From: Haloterrigena sp. KLK7
GTDB lineage: Archaea; Halobacteriota; Halobacteria; Halobacteriales; Natrialbaceae
NCBI RefSeq assembly: GCF_037914945.1
Contig: NZ_CP149788.1
Coordinates: 310,001-374,000, forward strand
Direction of reading: 5' to 3'
DNA: 64,000 nt
Shown here: positions 16,628-25,090 of the stretch, one piece after another
Layout: the number at the start of each line of letters is the position of its first letter
Position numbering within the stretch: the first letter of the stretch is position 1
The notes under the pieces: generated by a model
The model's input: only the letters and a program-made list of their open reading frames with translations
The model's database searches: none
What the model was told of the DNA's origin: nothing
Program-made: the position numbers and the translations under genes

Positions 16628-17293
16628 ATGATTGTGAATTTCCAGGTTTACTCAGCTGACTTGGTAGCTCAACTAGTCTGGATTTATCCAGTCATCCAAA
16701 TTTTCAATGTCTTCTTTGCTCTGCTTGTGACTCTGATTCCATTGTTCTATCCTAGCTACTACTCTAAGCAAGCGGAGAAAGGGATTGATGAACTGGATAA
16801 TTTGAAAGAAATTGAGGAACTGACCGATCTACATAAGGATAATCGATCTATTGAACTCGTTAGTAGTCTTAACGATGGTCATAATGGAGGAAACATAACG
16901 TACTGTAGTATCAGTGAGAGGGATGATGGATTTAAGCAGATCTCAGAGGCAATTCAGAAGGAGGCAGTCGAACGCAGTCAATGGCTTACTGGAGTTTCTG
17001 ACGAGATCGAGGAGATTAGGTATTACAAGGGTACTCCTGAATATTTTGCCAGCTATTTTGAAGAATACTCAATGCAATATGGGATAGCTACCAATTATCT
17101 TCTATCAGTGCGGTATGAGAACGGTGATGAGGAACCTGTGTTCTACAATCAGTGGCAACCAAGAGCGGGTCTAGATCATGTTCAGTTACGGTCATCAATA
17201 GCTGCTATCTCTCAAAAAAGAAGTCAGACTGCTACTTCGATTTTGGCAGTTATCTGGACAGCACTGGCAGTTGCTAGTGTTACTATTCCATAA
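16628..17293 (+). CDS. Membrane protein with N- and C-terminal spans, 221 aa
   Basis: The ATG at 16628 is chosen over an upstream TTG; a TATA-like TTTTTAAGCTATATATGG lies upstream. Residues ~5-50 contain two hydrophobic stretches (VAQLVWIYPVIQIFNVFFAL and VTLIPLFYPSYY). A cytosolic-type region with charged helices follows, and the protein ends in one more span (TSILAVIWTALAVASVTIP). No family is recognised. The gene is AT-rich, like the CBS-HEPN gene 240 bp downstream on the same strand. The two may form a functional pair (membrane partner plus HEPN protein), but the spacer is long enough for separate promoters. Confidence 0.6.
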   Translation: MIVNFQVYSADLVAQLVWIYPVIQIFNVFFALLVTLIPLFYPSYYSKQAEKGIDELDNLKEIEELTDLHKDNRSIELVSSLNDGHNGGNITYCSISERDDGFKQISEAIQKEAVERSQWLTGVSDEIEEIRYYKGTPEYFASYFEEYSMQYGIATNYLLSVRYENGDEEPVFYNQWQPRAGLDHVQLRSSIAAISQKRSQTATSILAVIWTALAVASVTIP

Positions 17294-17532
17294 GCTCAAC
17301 TTCTATGTGTCACAGCTCAGTTGAATTCGTAGATAGAGGTAAGATAGGTCGTTAGGACCGTAGTAAAGCAGGTGAGTCGAATAAATCTTCGCACTACCGG
17401 GAAGGTCACTAAAAAAACTACAGTGCCCTGCCCTACCTCCGCACGCAGAACTCCAGTTGAAGCATACAAAACAGAGGATAGCCGATCAACCAGAGATACA
17501 GAATTTTGTATAGGGCAGCATAACTGCTCTGT

Positions 17533-18477
17533 ATGGATATTGAAAGTCATTTGCACACTGCAGCAGAAATCAGCACTCACCCAGCAGACATTGAAACCTT
17601 AGATACATACGAGAGTCAGATTGGACATTATGAATCACGAAATTATACATATATACCAATCCCCTCTTCAGAGAAATACTACAACACTGAACAGGGGTGG
17701 ATTAAAGATATAGATCAAGACCAAATTATCGAAGAGGATACACACCTGATGGAAGTACTTAGGAAAATGCAAGAGTATCCTTTCTTACTCATAGACTTCC
17801 TAGGTGATGAGGAATTCTATGTCTATGATACGGGGGAAAATAAAGATGTCACACAAGTGAGGATGGTCGAAAAACATCATGAAAAAATCCACATGAAGAT
17901 TGAAGGAGAAATACTCTCAGATGAAGAAATTAAAGAATACTTCTCAGAAAAAGAGCCACTCACAGTACACGAACTACGAGAAGAATATCCAGATATTGCG
18001 AGTAACGAATTAACATATGAATATGACAACCAATACGGAATCATCACTCTCGTTGATATTAATAAAAGGGGAGTGAAACAAATGCTGTATAAGGTGATAT
18101 CGGAACTCTCTGCGTCATTAGGGGAGAAAATCGAATCAGAATATCCTGATTCGAATACGGTTTTAAAACACTTGCGGCCTGTTACAATTGGAAGGTGGAG
18201 AAAGGATCAAATCAATGGGCTTGATATGCATGTCTCAGAGCACATGAACTTGTTAGAAATGATGCAGGTCATTCAGAGTTCGGATAGCGATTTTGTTGAA
18301 GAGTGCGGATTTGAGTCCAAAAGTGATGTTGAAACCCTACATAGTATAAACAATATTAGGAATAGAGTTATGCATGCAAATAGATCTCTCGTATATGAGA
18401 GAAAAGAAATATCTGAGATATTAGAGATGGTAAACAATTCACAACGAATAGCATCCAGGATTTCTCAGACTAGATGA
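17533..18477 (+). CDS. CBS-like domain fused to a HEPN domain (possible RNase effector), 314 aa
   Basis: The N-terminal ~175 residues look like a CBS-type ligand-binding region: DTHLMEVLRKMQEYPFLLID is followed later by NQYGIITLVDINKRGVKQML, the usual end of a CBS repeat plus connecting helix. The C-terminal part is a HEPN (Swt1-like) helical domain with the motif IRNRVMH: R276-N-R-V-M-H281 is the RX4H signature of HEPN nucleases, preceded by a helix-rich region from about 185. HEPN domains are ribonucleases in many toxin-antitoxin and anti-phage systems. The CBS part may sense a nucleotide. The gene is markedly AT-rich against its neighbourhood, suggesting recent transfer. Target and trigger are unknown. 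Confidence 0.65.
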   Translation: MDIESHLHTAAEISTHPADIETLDTYESQIGHYESRNYTYIPIPSSEKYYNTEQGWIKDIDQDQIIEEDTHLMEVLRKMQEYPFLLIDFLGDEEFYVYDTGENKDVTQVRMVEKHHEKIHMKIEGEILSDEEIKEYFSEKEPLTVHELREEYPDIASNELTYEYDNQYGIITLVDINKRGVKQMLYKVISELSASLGEKIESEYPDSNTVLKHLRPVTIGRWRKDQINGLDMHVSEHMNLLEMMQVIQSSDSDFVEECGFESKSDVETLHSINNIRNRVMHANRSLVYERKEISEILEMVNNSQRIASRISQTR

Positions 18478-18705
18478 ACCTGTGTTCTTTCTTTTAGCTC
18501 CTCTTTTCTGCGGTTGCACGTCGCAAAGAGCGATTTCCCCGATACGAACACGAGCCGAGTAGCAGTCGTGTTCAGATCTCGTAGGCCGCCGCGGAGCTCC
18601 TCCCGACCCCCGCGCCAATCGGACTGGATCAGGCGCTCCTCTTTATAAACGGAACCCGCTCGAGTGAACCGAAAAAACGAGGAATAGCGGGTCGTGTTCA
18701 CGGCC

Positions 18706-19018
18706 ATGGCTCACAACGAGACACCTGGATCGATTCGCATTCGAACCGACGACGGGAACGAATAGCAATTCAACGCGATCCAGAAAGCCGCCCAGTTCTA
18801 CGACTGTAACCGAAGCAACGCCGTCGCGTTCACGTAGGAAGATGTCGACACGCTCATCTCCGCAGCTCGGCACGTCCTCGAGCGCGACGACCTGACTTGG
18901 GAACAGCGCCGGGAGATCGCTGAGACAATGACGGCGAAAAAGCGATATCAGATGCCGAGTTTTGGGAGATGGCAAAGAATTTACTCGACTCTCATACTGC
19001 TACCGCATAATTCGTAGG
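18706..19018 (+). pseudogene. Small integrase-neighbour protein broken by two stop codons
   Basis: Reading from the ATG at 18706: MAHNETPGSIRIRTDDGNE, stop (18763-18765), QFNAIQKAAQFYDCNRSNAV AFT, stop (18835-18837), EDVDTLISAARHVLERDDLT WEQRREIAETMTAKKRYQ. Without the stops this is the haloarchaeal small-protein family of which the 3' part is also seen at 2057 (I believe DUF7692). The normal C-terminus is replaced by unrelated sequence. Members usually sit head-on to a tyrosine integrase, as here: the integrase stop is only a few bases away. Confidence 0.75.
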
Positions 19019-19023
19019 CCAGA

Positions 19024-20166
19024 TCAGTCACGTACTTCGTCGATACTGTCGGAGACGTCCTTCATCTTAGTATCCGAATACGCTTCGTGTGTTGTCTCGA
19101 TCGATTGGTGGCGGAGAGCTTCTTGCGCCTTTTCGGACAAGCCACTCGCGTACAGATCACGACCGAGCGCTCGTCGTGCGCCATGTAATGTGAGATAGTC
19201 GTAATCGCCGTCCGGTTCGATACCCGCCTCTTCCGTGAGGCGTTTCATCAACCGCCGAACTCCCTCTTTGGAGATCGACGGCGGTGGGACCTCATGCTCA
19301 CGGTGTAGTCGGTCAAGGACCTCAGTTTTCCCCACGCCACCCCTACCCTCGAGTGCTGCAGAAACCGTCTCCTCACCGATCGATTCGACGAGTACCTCGC
19401 GTTTCGACTGATAGTGGCCGGTCGGGAAAACAGGCCACTCCTCGGTCGGTGGATCAAGGAGTCCGCGCCATCGCTCGAGGACATCATGAACGCTCTCGGG
19501 GAACGGTGCAGTTTCATAGTCTCGTGACTTCCCATAGACCTCGATCGACCGCTCTTCGAAGTCGACATCTGACCAGCGGAGACCATCACGTTTCTCGTCC
19601 TTTGGATCCGAGAACAGTTCCGCTCCACGCGCCCCCGTTCCATCGAGCATGACGACGATCGCTCGGTCGCGGAACGCAGTCTTCCGATCGACGCGGATGG
19701 TTCCTTCGAGCGCCATGTCGACGCGCTTCGTGACGTAGTTGATGAGTTGCTCGCGCTCGTCTTCCGACCAGTACTGCGTTTTCCGCTTCCCATCGTCTTC
19801 GGGGAGCGGATCCATCGCCTCGGTTGTGTCCGCTGGGTTCGTCTCGAGGAGTTGGTCTCGAACGCACCAGGACAGAAAAGCACGGACGTATGCGAAGTAC
19901 GTCTGTGCCGTCGACGCCGAGATCTCCTCGTCGATCTTGGTTCGGTCGTATAGGTCCTCGCTGTATCGCCGAATGTGCGCCGGCTCGAGATCTCTAATGT
20001 CCTCGATGCTGAGTTCGTCTCGACAGAACTCGGCGAACCCCATCAGCGGCGAGCGCATCGTCGTCCGTGACCCTTCAGCTTGGATCTTGTACGTGAGGTA
20101 GCGTTCGACCGCATCTTGGACGGTCTTCTCCTGGGAGTGAGCCCGTTTCTCGCTGGGAGTAGACAT
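19024..20166 (-). CDS. XerC/D-type tyrosine recombinase (integrase), 380 aa
   Basis: The protein has an N-terminal SAM-like core-binding domain (about 15-115) and a catalytic domain with the full set of residues: R180 in LDGTGARGAEL, H328-x-x-R331 in LTLHGARRALG, H353 in ALRHQSIETT and the nucleophile Y363 in HEAYSDT. It is therefore probably active in site-specific recombination of an integrated element. It is convergent with the broken small gene at 18706. Two further partial copies occur at 2539-2674 and 32902-33399, showing that this integrase, or the DNA around it, has been duplicated and rearranged. No tRNA gene or clear attachment repeat is visible near either end. Confidence 0.9.
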   Translation of the reverse strand: MSTPSEKRAHSQEKTVQDAVERYLTYKIQAEGSRTTMRSPLMGFAEFCRDELSIEDIRDLEPAHIRRYSEDLYDRTKIDEEISASTAQTYFAYVRAFLSWCVRDQLLETNPADTTEAMDPLPEDDGKRKTQYWSEDEREQLINYVTKRVDMALEGTIRVDRKTAFRDRAIVVMLDGTGARGAELFSDPKDEKRDGLRWSDVDFEERSIEVYGKSRDYETAPFPESVHDVLERWRGLLDPPTEEWPVFPTGHYQSKREVLVESIGEETVSAALEGRGGVGKTEVLDRLHREHEVPPPSISKEGVRRLMKRLTEEAGIEPDGDYDYLTLHGARRALGRDLYASGLSEKAQEALRHQSIETTHEAYSDTKMKDVSDSIDEVRD

Positions 20167-20434
20167 TCGTATGTGGGGTACAGTATCGACCCTAGTAAAG
20201 TCCCTTGGTTAAACTGGTATTTAGACAAGTACTCTCCGAAACGCTTCTATCGGGCGTTCACGGGACTCCCGAGTCTTCTACCCTGAAAATAGAACCATCT
20301 AAATTGTATATCGCTATATAGAACAGCGGCCGAAGCTCAAGATTCGACTCGAGAAGTGAGTCGTCTGAAACCAAAGGTTTCGAAAAGCAACGGGGCGGTT
20401 CGGGTCTTTCGACTACGCTGACTCGCTGCTCGTG
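20167..20434. other. Spacer upstream of the integrase, no gene seen
   Basis: The spacer would be the place for an attachment site or integrase promoter, but I find no tRNA-like sequence and no repeat shared with other parts of the window. Confidence 0.4.
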
Positions 20435-20896
20435 CTAAGAAATATGCTTAAGGGCTTCTTCTTGAAGTTCTTCTGCCTTCCCGACTACCTTCTCACCAAC
20501 CTCGTCAAATTCCTCAGCACCACTACCAACGCTGATTCTCGTATCATAGAGATCACGGCAGTAGTCTGCTGTTTCTTCTAAATCATCAACCACAGATTGG
20601 TCAACCTCTAGATCTGCACTTCCGCTAGCGTGGGAAGACAACTGGCTTGCATAGAGATTCATCTCCTTCTTTATTTCGTCAAAGTCAGCAAATGCGCCAT
20701 TTTCGGAGGGGCGTTTATACTTTCTACGCCAAGTTTGTTGCACTTGTCGTGCCAGTTCGGCTGTTTCTGCATACCATGACTCAATCTCTTGTCGGTCTTC
20801 GTAGCTGCGTTCTCTCCGGTGACGGTACTCAAAGGCTGCAAGAGATACCACTAACGATACGCCTGCACTAGTTACGATAGTCTCAACTGCAACCAT
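20435..20896 (-). CDS. Single-span membrane-anchored helical protein, 153 aa
   Basis: An N-terminal hydrophobic segment (IVTSAGVSLVVSLAAFEY) is followed by a basic stop-transfer cluster (RHRRER) and a long charged helical domain (SYEDRQEIESWYAETAELAR...) likely facing the cytosol. No family is recognised beyond a general resemblance to haloarchaeal one-span proteins of unknown function. The start overlaps the stop of the zinc-finger gene upstream (TGATG), so the two are an operon. Confidence 0.65.
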   Translation of the reverse strand: MVAVETIVTSAGVSLVVSLAAFEYRHRRERSYEDRQEIESWYAETAELARQVQQTWRRKYKRPSENGAFADFDEIKKEMNLYASQLSSHASGSADLEVDQSVVDDLEETADYCRDLYDTRISVGSGAEEFDEVGEKVVGKAEELQEEALKHIS

Positions 20897-21180
20897 CAGA
20901 ATATGTTGCTGAGCGAGTCTTCTATTTCTTTCAGACCCTCTTTTACGTCAGAATCCTCGAGATCCAGGTCTATCCGAGAATTGCATTCGCGACATACAGC
21001 GGCTCCCTCAAGCCCGCCAGCATCGGTCGTCCATAACTCTGCATTAAAGGCCTCACTGTCACAACCATCAGAGGGACAATCGATACCACCTTGTTCGATC
21101 TGGTCTGCGTAGGCGTCTGCGAGTTCTTCTAACATTCCGTCCGTATCAATATCCATACTGTCTACCTCTATATCGATCAT
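20896..21180 (-). CDS. Small zinc-finger protein, about 94 aa
   Basis: Two cysteine pairs, DCPSDGC (C-x5-C) and AAVCRECNSRIDLDL (CxxC), probably form one zinc-binding knuckle. The rest is acidic. Three in-frame ATGs are close together (21198, 21180, 21156); 21180 is taken because MIDIEVDSMDIDTDG is the natural domain start. It is coupled to the membrane-anchored protein downstream by a TGATG overlap. A partner-protein role at the membrane is possible but unproven. Confidence 0.6.
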   Translation of the reverse strand: MIDIEVDSMDIDTDGMLEELADAYADQIEQGGIDCPSDGCDSEAFNAELWTTDAGGLEGAAVCRECNSRIDLDLEDSDVKEGLKEIEDSLSNIF

Positions 21181-21243
21181 TACTGTTGAAAGGTACACGA
21201 AGGAGAAAAGAGTTGTCGTGCCGAGGTGAAAGTGAAAGTGAAG

Positions 21244-21516
21244 TTAGCTACCCTCGAGCCACTCATCCAGCTCGTCGAGCGCGCCCTCGCGAACGACCAG
21301 ATGATCATACTCCGGCGGTCGAACCGGCGAGTTGGTGGGCTTGCGCAACGTGACGAAATAGTAAGTCTCCTCGAGCGCGACGGTCGCACCCGTGACGGCA
21401 CAGACCGCCGCCCCGGATTTGTTCGTCGATCGGCGAGCAACGGTCGAGACCTGCCAGCCGGGCTCGCGGTCGGGCGGCGATCGGCCACGGAAGCGTTGGG
21501 TTCGGGACTGGGACAT
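21244..21516 (-). CDS. Conserved-looking haloarchaeal small protein, 90 aa
   Basis: The sequence VCAVTGATVALEETYYFVTL and YDHLVVREGALDELDEWLEG has the shape of a small haloarchaeal domain with a degenerate cysteine knuckle followed by a helix. The high GC content and codon-position bias of the frame fit a real gene. Plus-strand frames over the same DNA are low-complexity and taken as shadows. Function unknown. It belongs to the decaying partition region. Confidence 0.5.
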   Translation of the reverse strand: MSQSRTQRFRGRSPPDREPGWQVSTVARRSTNKSGAAVCAVTGATVALEETYYFVTLRKPTNSPVRPPEYDHLVVREGALDELDEWLEGS

Positions 21517-21888
21517 GCGCGAGTGGAGGTACTCGAGAATCGTCAGTCCACCGGACAGGGACAGGCGAGAGAGTGAACGGTCCTGTCTTCCCTGTCGGCC
21601 GGACCGTGCGACCGGCCGTGTAGAACGCCACCAGATTGATTGATAGGTTTTCGGACTAGTTGCAGACGGTGAAAGTCTTCGGCGTGGGTAGAATCAGCGT
21701 GTCGGCTACCGAAGGTCCGTCGCCTCGAGCCCGCAATGGCCCAACTCTTCAGGAATCGGTCCCTGAATCGCGGGCGTGATGGACTCAGTACTAGCAACCA
21801 TATCAGCAGTGTGACGAGTTGATCCAGCGGCGTCTCGAGTTGGGTATCAGCGTACCAAGCGCCCATATTGTTCAGATATTTGTTTCTA
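21517..21888. other. Uncertain stretch between small gene and broken partition block
   Basis: A minus-strand frame from the ATG at 21866 begins MGAWYADTQLETPLDQLVTL and has a hydrophobic stretch (LLIWLLVLSPS) but then degenerates into basic low-complexity sequence. It may be the 5' remnant of a small membrane protein. No other feature is seen in these ~370 bp. Confidence 0.3.
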
Positions 21889-22327
21889 CTACGACTCTCG
21901 TCGTTTCTCCGCGAGACGCTCCGGGATCTCATCGATGTTGTCTATAACAATCTCGAGAGCAACATCATGGACTTCACGGAGTTCGTCATCCCGAATTCCC
22001 ATTTCGACGGAGTTTTGGTGTGACGGTGAAGTCCAGTTCGTCCTCGAACTCGGTCCAGGTTTCCTCGCGAGCGTACAGCGGGCTCTGTTTGACTTCGCTG
22101 TAGGGGAACGCCGGCCCTGTCTCAGTCGGATCGGGTTCGTCCTCGGCGTCGTCGTCCCCAGGCATATCGACCTCTGACGGATCTGGGCCAACGTCCTCGG
22201 AGTGTTTGCTCTCCGGCTCATCCATCGTTTCAGTATTGGGTTCTGTGTCTGTGGTCTCGTCGGGCTGTTCTTCTTCCGGTTCGTCGTCGGCGTCGGGCGC
22301 TGGTTCACCGAGGTTGAAGTCCGTCAT
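21889..22327 (-). pseudogene. Frameshifted ParA-partner protein
   Basis: The first frame (ATG at 22327) encodes a very acidic N-terminus (PDADDEPEEEQPDETTDTEP...) and EFEDELDFTVTPKLRR, then quickly meets a stop. The neighbouring frame continues exactly there with EMGIRDDELREVHDVALEIV IDNIDEIPERLAEKRRES and a TAG at 21889-21891. A single extra C near 22007 joins the two. The gene overlaps the end of the ParA fragment by 4 bases (ATGA), the usual parA-partner arrangement on haloarchaeal replicons. The partition function is probably lost, as ParA itself is truncated. Confidence 0.7.
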
Positions 22328-23001
22328 TGTGTGACCCCTCCCTGTTCGATGATATCAGCAACTGCGCTGAAGTGCTCGAGTTGTGGATTCTCCGGCTGGT
22401 AAGCCGTCAGCGGTTGGCGGTGTTCGTAGGCGTCGCCGACCGCGCCCGTGTGTCGAATCGGTGGCTTCGGCGGCGTCATCTCGCCGGCGTCGATCGCCTC
22501 CCATTCGTCGGGTCGGATCCTCGCGAACGGCGGAACATGGTCATCGAGCACGGACTCAAGATCGTAGCCGTCGGGGAGCGACCCCTGTTGTGGCTCCACG
22601 CCGTCACGGCCGGCCAACAGGTAACTCGCGAAGCTCTCCTGAGTGTTCATCGCCTCGAGTAGCTTCCGGTCTTTCGTCTGGTGATCGATATGAGCGCTCA
22701 GGTCGTTGGGAACGGTCGCAAGAATTTCGAACTCCCCGAGCTGGCCTCGGATCGGCGCGACCAGCCGCGTCGCAGTCTCTCGAAGTCCGTTCAGCGCCTC
22801 CGGAACAGGCATCAACGGGAGGATCGCATTCGGTGCGGCGACGACTGCGTTGTTCGTGAGCTTGTTTCGCGAGCCCGGCACGTCGAACAGCATGTAGTCG
22901 TACCGGTCGCCAAGATGTTCGTCGACCAGCTCCTGTTTCATTTTCAAATCCGACGCAAGCACCGAGTCTTTCGATAACTCATCAGTGACGGTCTCGAGCA
23001 C
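22324..23001 (-). pseudogene. ParA-type ATPase lacking its N-terminal Walker A part
   Basis: The remaining ~225 residues contain the ParA/MinD Walker B-type segment (YDYMLFDVPGSRNKLTNNAV) and the following GLRETATRLVAPIRGQLGEF region, but the deviant Walker A (KGGxxKT) that should precede it is absent. Homology stops at about 23001, where the sequence turns into a fragment of another gene. It is therefore a 5'-truncated partition ATPase. The internal ATG at 23001 is not a natural start. It overlaps its partner gene by four bases. Confidence 0.8.
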
Positions 23002-23002
23002 C

Positions 23003-23200
23003 TACGAACAGAGCCCCAGTATAGTTCTGTATCAGAGTTCGACCCGCTCCCGCTGTAGATGGTTCGGACTCACCTGATTCAAGCGTGAACCCTGATGAGA
23101 AGTAGAAGGTATGGTCTGCATCGTCGGCAAGAGTCCAACCCGTCATATCGATAGACGATCTCTCTTCATTGGACGCCACCGAGCGTGCTGAAGTGAACAA
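23003..23200 (-). pseudogene. Fragment of a lamin-tail-domain protein
   Basis: The minus strand reads EERSSIDMTGWTLADDADHT FYFSSGFTLESGES, matching the core of the lamin-tail domain (GWxLxDDAxHTYxFPxGxTLxPG) found in secreted haloarchaeal proteins. The expected following strand is out of frame, and both ends are missing. It abuts the truncated ParA, marking a deletion or recombination junction near 23000. Confidence 0.65.
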
Positions 23201-23420
23201 TCGAAGGACAATCCAGCCTCCAGACCTGTAGTTCCGGATTTCGCGAGTTCACTCGCCACTCAAAGATACCTTTTGAGTCTTCTGTGCATCACAACCCCTT
23301 ACAGACTACTCCCAGTGAGGCCAGTGTATATATCTGGAGGGGTGGTCCGTTTTCTAATGTAGTATTCTAATCTGCTAAACTTCGGGTATATTTTATAAGA
23401 GCTGCACAAAAAATTTGACG
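23201..23420. other. Spacer before the regulator at 23421
   Basis: No gene is seen. The last 70 bp are AT-rich with a TATA-like TATTTTATAAGAG about 25 nt before the ATG at 23421, a likely promoter. Confidence 0.5.
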
Positions 23421-23792
23421 ATGGCAATACCCAGTTGGATCTGGCCTGGTAATCAGTATGGAGATAAAGAGACCCATCAGTCTCCTTCTTTTGAAGGCTC
23501 AGAAATCGAGCACGCAACCAACGTATTCGAGGTTCTATCGAATACTACCCGATTGGAAATTCTCGTCGCACTTCATGAACAATCCGAATCACTCTCTTAC
23601 ACAGGGCTTCGAGAATCGATATCAGTTGATGATAAGGGGAAATTCAATTATCACCTCCGTAAACTAAAACCCTTCGTTTGTACCCAAGATGGAGAATACA
23701 CGCTGACGAATCGTGGTCAAACATTCATACAGAGGATCGTATCTGAAGATGTAGTCCTTAACCACGAAGAACTAGCAGTTGAGGAGAAATAA
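23421..23792 (+). CDS. ArsR-like winged-helix transcription regulator, 123 aa
   Basis: The DNA-binding domain is clear: HATNVFEVLSNTTRLEILVA LHEQ, then LSYTGLRESISVDDKGKFNY HLRKLKPFVCTQDGEYTLTN RG. This is the haloarchaeal ArsR-type winged helix (HTH_20/DUF7347-like) with a NYHLxKL recognition helix. No metal-binding cysteine pair is visible, so it is not a typical metal sensor. It precedes azlCD by 90 bp on the same strand and may control it. The ATG at 23421 is used, with a TATA box at the right distance. Confidence 0.8.
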   Translation: MAIPSWIWPGNQYGDKETHQSPSFEGSEIEHATNVFEVLSNTTRLEILVALHEQSESLSYTGLRESISVDDKGKFNYHLRKLKPFVCTQDGEYTLTNRGQTFIQRIVSEDVVLNHEELAVEEK

Positions 23793-23883
23793 ATTTCTCC
23801 GAACTTTTAGATAGGCCCGTACCTAACATGCAACTATGCTAGTTTCAACTAAATGCAAGTGGTGTGAATCATGGAGGGAATAG

Positions 23884-24621
23884 ATGAGCACTGGATCTGC
23901 TGATTCAGCACACCAATCAGAGGAACCGGAAGGTCCTACTGTGGAATTTTCACTTAGTGGTGTGCGAGATGGCTACATTGAATGTGTGCCGATCGCCCTC
24001 GGCGTGGCTGGATATGGTATCGTCTTTGGAGTCCTCTCCCGTCAAGCCGGATTAAGTGTTGCAGAAGCAGCATTTATGAGCGCAACCGTTCTTGCAGGAG
24101 CAGCTCAGTTAATCGCAATCAAGCTATGGGAAACACCAATTCCAATACTTACTGTTATTGGCACGACGTTTATCGTTAATTTACGTTACGTGCTGATGGG
24201 TGCAGCGTTACGTCCCTGGTTCAGCCAGCTTTCTCCGTTGAAAGCGTATGGAAGCGTCTTCTTCACGGCAGACGAGAATTGGGCACTTACTATGGGGAAG
24301 CTCAAATCGGGGAGCCATCAGGGTGCGTATCTTCTCGGAAGCGGGCTCGCAATCTGGTCGTTTTGGATCGTTGCAACGGTTCTCGGTGCGATAGCTGGCG
24401 GTGTGATAGGAGAGCCAGCCCAGTATGGACTTGATTTCGTTCTTACAGCGGTCTTTCTTGCGATTGCTGTCGGGCTTTGGGAGGGGAAGTCAAGTTTTCT
24501 GCCTTGGATAACTGCCTTCAGTATCGCTGTTCTCGGTGCGCATTTTCTGCCTGGGCGTTGGTACATTCTCTTTGGAGGCGTGGCCGGTAGTCTCGTTGAG
24601 GTGATTCGCTTTGATGAGTAG
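23884..24621 (+). CDS. azlC: AzlC-family branched-chain amino-acid exporter, large subunit
   Basis: The 245-aa protein is a polytopic membrane protein with the AzlC signature near the N-terminus (VRDGYIECVPIALGVAGYGI VFGVLSRQAGLS) followed by AAFMSATVLAGAAQLIAI and the NLRYVLMGAALRPW segment. AzlC pairs with AzlD to export branched-chain or related amino acids. The azlD gene follows with an 8-bp overlap, so the pair is intact and complete. Substrate is not visible from sequence. The regulator at 23421 is the likely controller. Confidence 0.9.
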   Translation: MSTGSADSAHQSEEPEGPTVEFSLSGVRDGYIECVPIALGVAGYGIVFGVLSRQAGLSVAEAAFMSATVLAGAAQLIAIKLWETPIPILTVIGTTFIVNLRYVLMGAALRPWFSQLSPLKAYGSVFFTADENWALTMGKLKSGSHQGAYLLGSGLAIWSFWIVATVLGAIAGGVIGEPAQYGLDFVLTAVFLAIAVGLWEGKSSFLPWITAFSIAVLGAHFLPGRWYILFGGVAGSLVEVIRFDE

Positions 24622-24925
24622 CGTCCAATTTGATCCGTTAGTTGTTGCTGTCATCATCGGGATGAGTGCAGCTACCTACGTGACAAAGGCTGGCGGACTC
24701 TGGCTTCTGGGTCATATTAATGTTTCAGACCGGACTGAAGCTGGACTTGAGGTGTTACCGGGTGCGATTATTATCTCAATTCTTGGCCCTGAACTGACTA
24801 GTGCTGGTCCTGCGGAATGGAGTGCTGCTGCCGTCGTGCTATTAGTGATGTGGCGAACGGAGAACGTGCTTGTTGCACTCGTTTGTGGGGTTGCGGCCGT
24901 TCTCCTGTTTAGAACTATCTCATAA
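24614..24925 (+). CDS. azlD: AzlD-family small subunit of the amino-acid exporter
   Basis: The 103-aa protein has three to four membrane spans and the AzlD pattern: AVIIGMSAATYVTKAGGLWL at the start, LEVLPGAIIISILGPEL in the middle and VLVALVCGVAAVLLFR at the end. The ATG at 24614 overlaps the azlC stop by 8 nt, indicating translational coupling. It forms the exporter together with AzlC. Confidence 0.88.
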   Translation: MSSVQFDPLVVAVIIGMSAATYVTKAGGLWLLGHINVSDRTEAGLEVLPGAIIISILGPELTSAGPAEWSAAAVVLLVMWRTENVLVALVCGVAAVLLFRTIS

Positions 24926-25090
24926 GCCCTCCAAAAATCCCATCGTTAAGACCAGCAGTAAAATGAGAGCAAAAAAGCAGCCAAGATTTGATGAGTAGAG
25001 CTGATGAAGGCAACTAGAAGATATAAACATATTATAACCTAGTTTTGAATCAATAAACTAAAGTCATAGAAGATAACTATTAGATATGAA

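Noticed and set aside
20167-20434. tRNA-type attachment site near the integrase
   Set aside because: No cloverleaf, T-loop or CCA-like end could be found, and no matching repeat elsewhere in the window.
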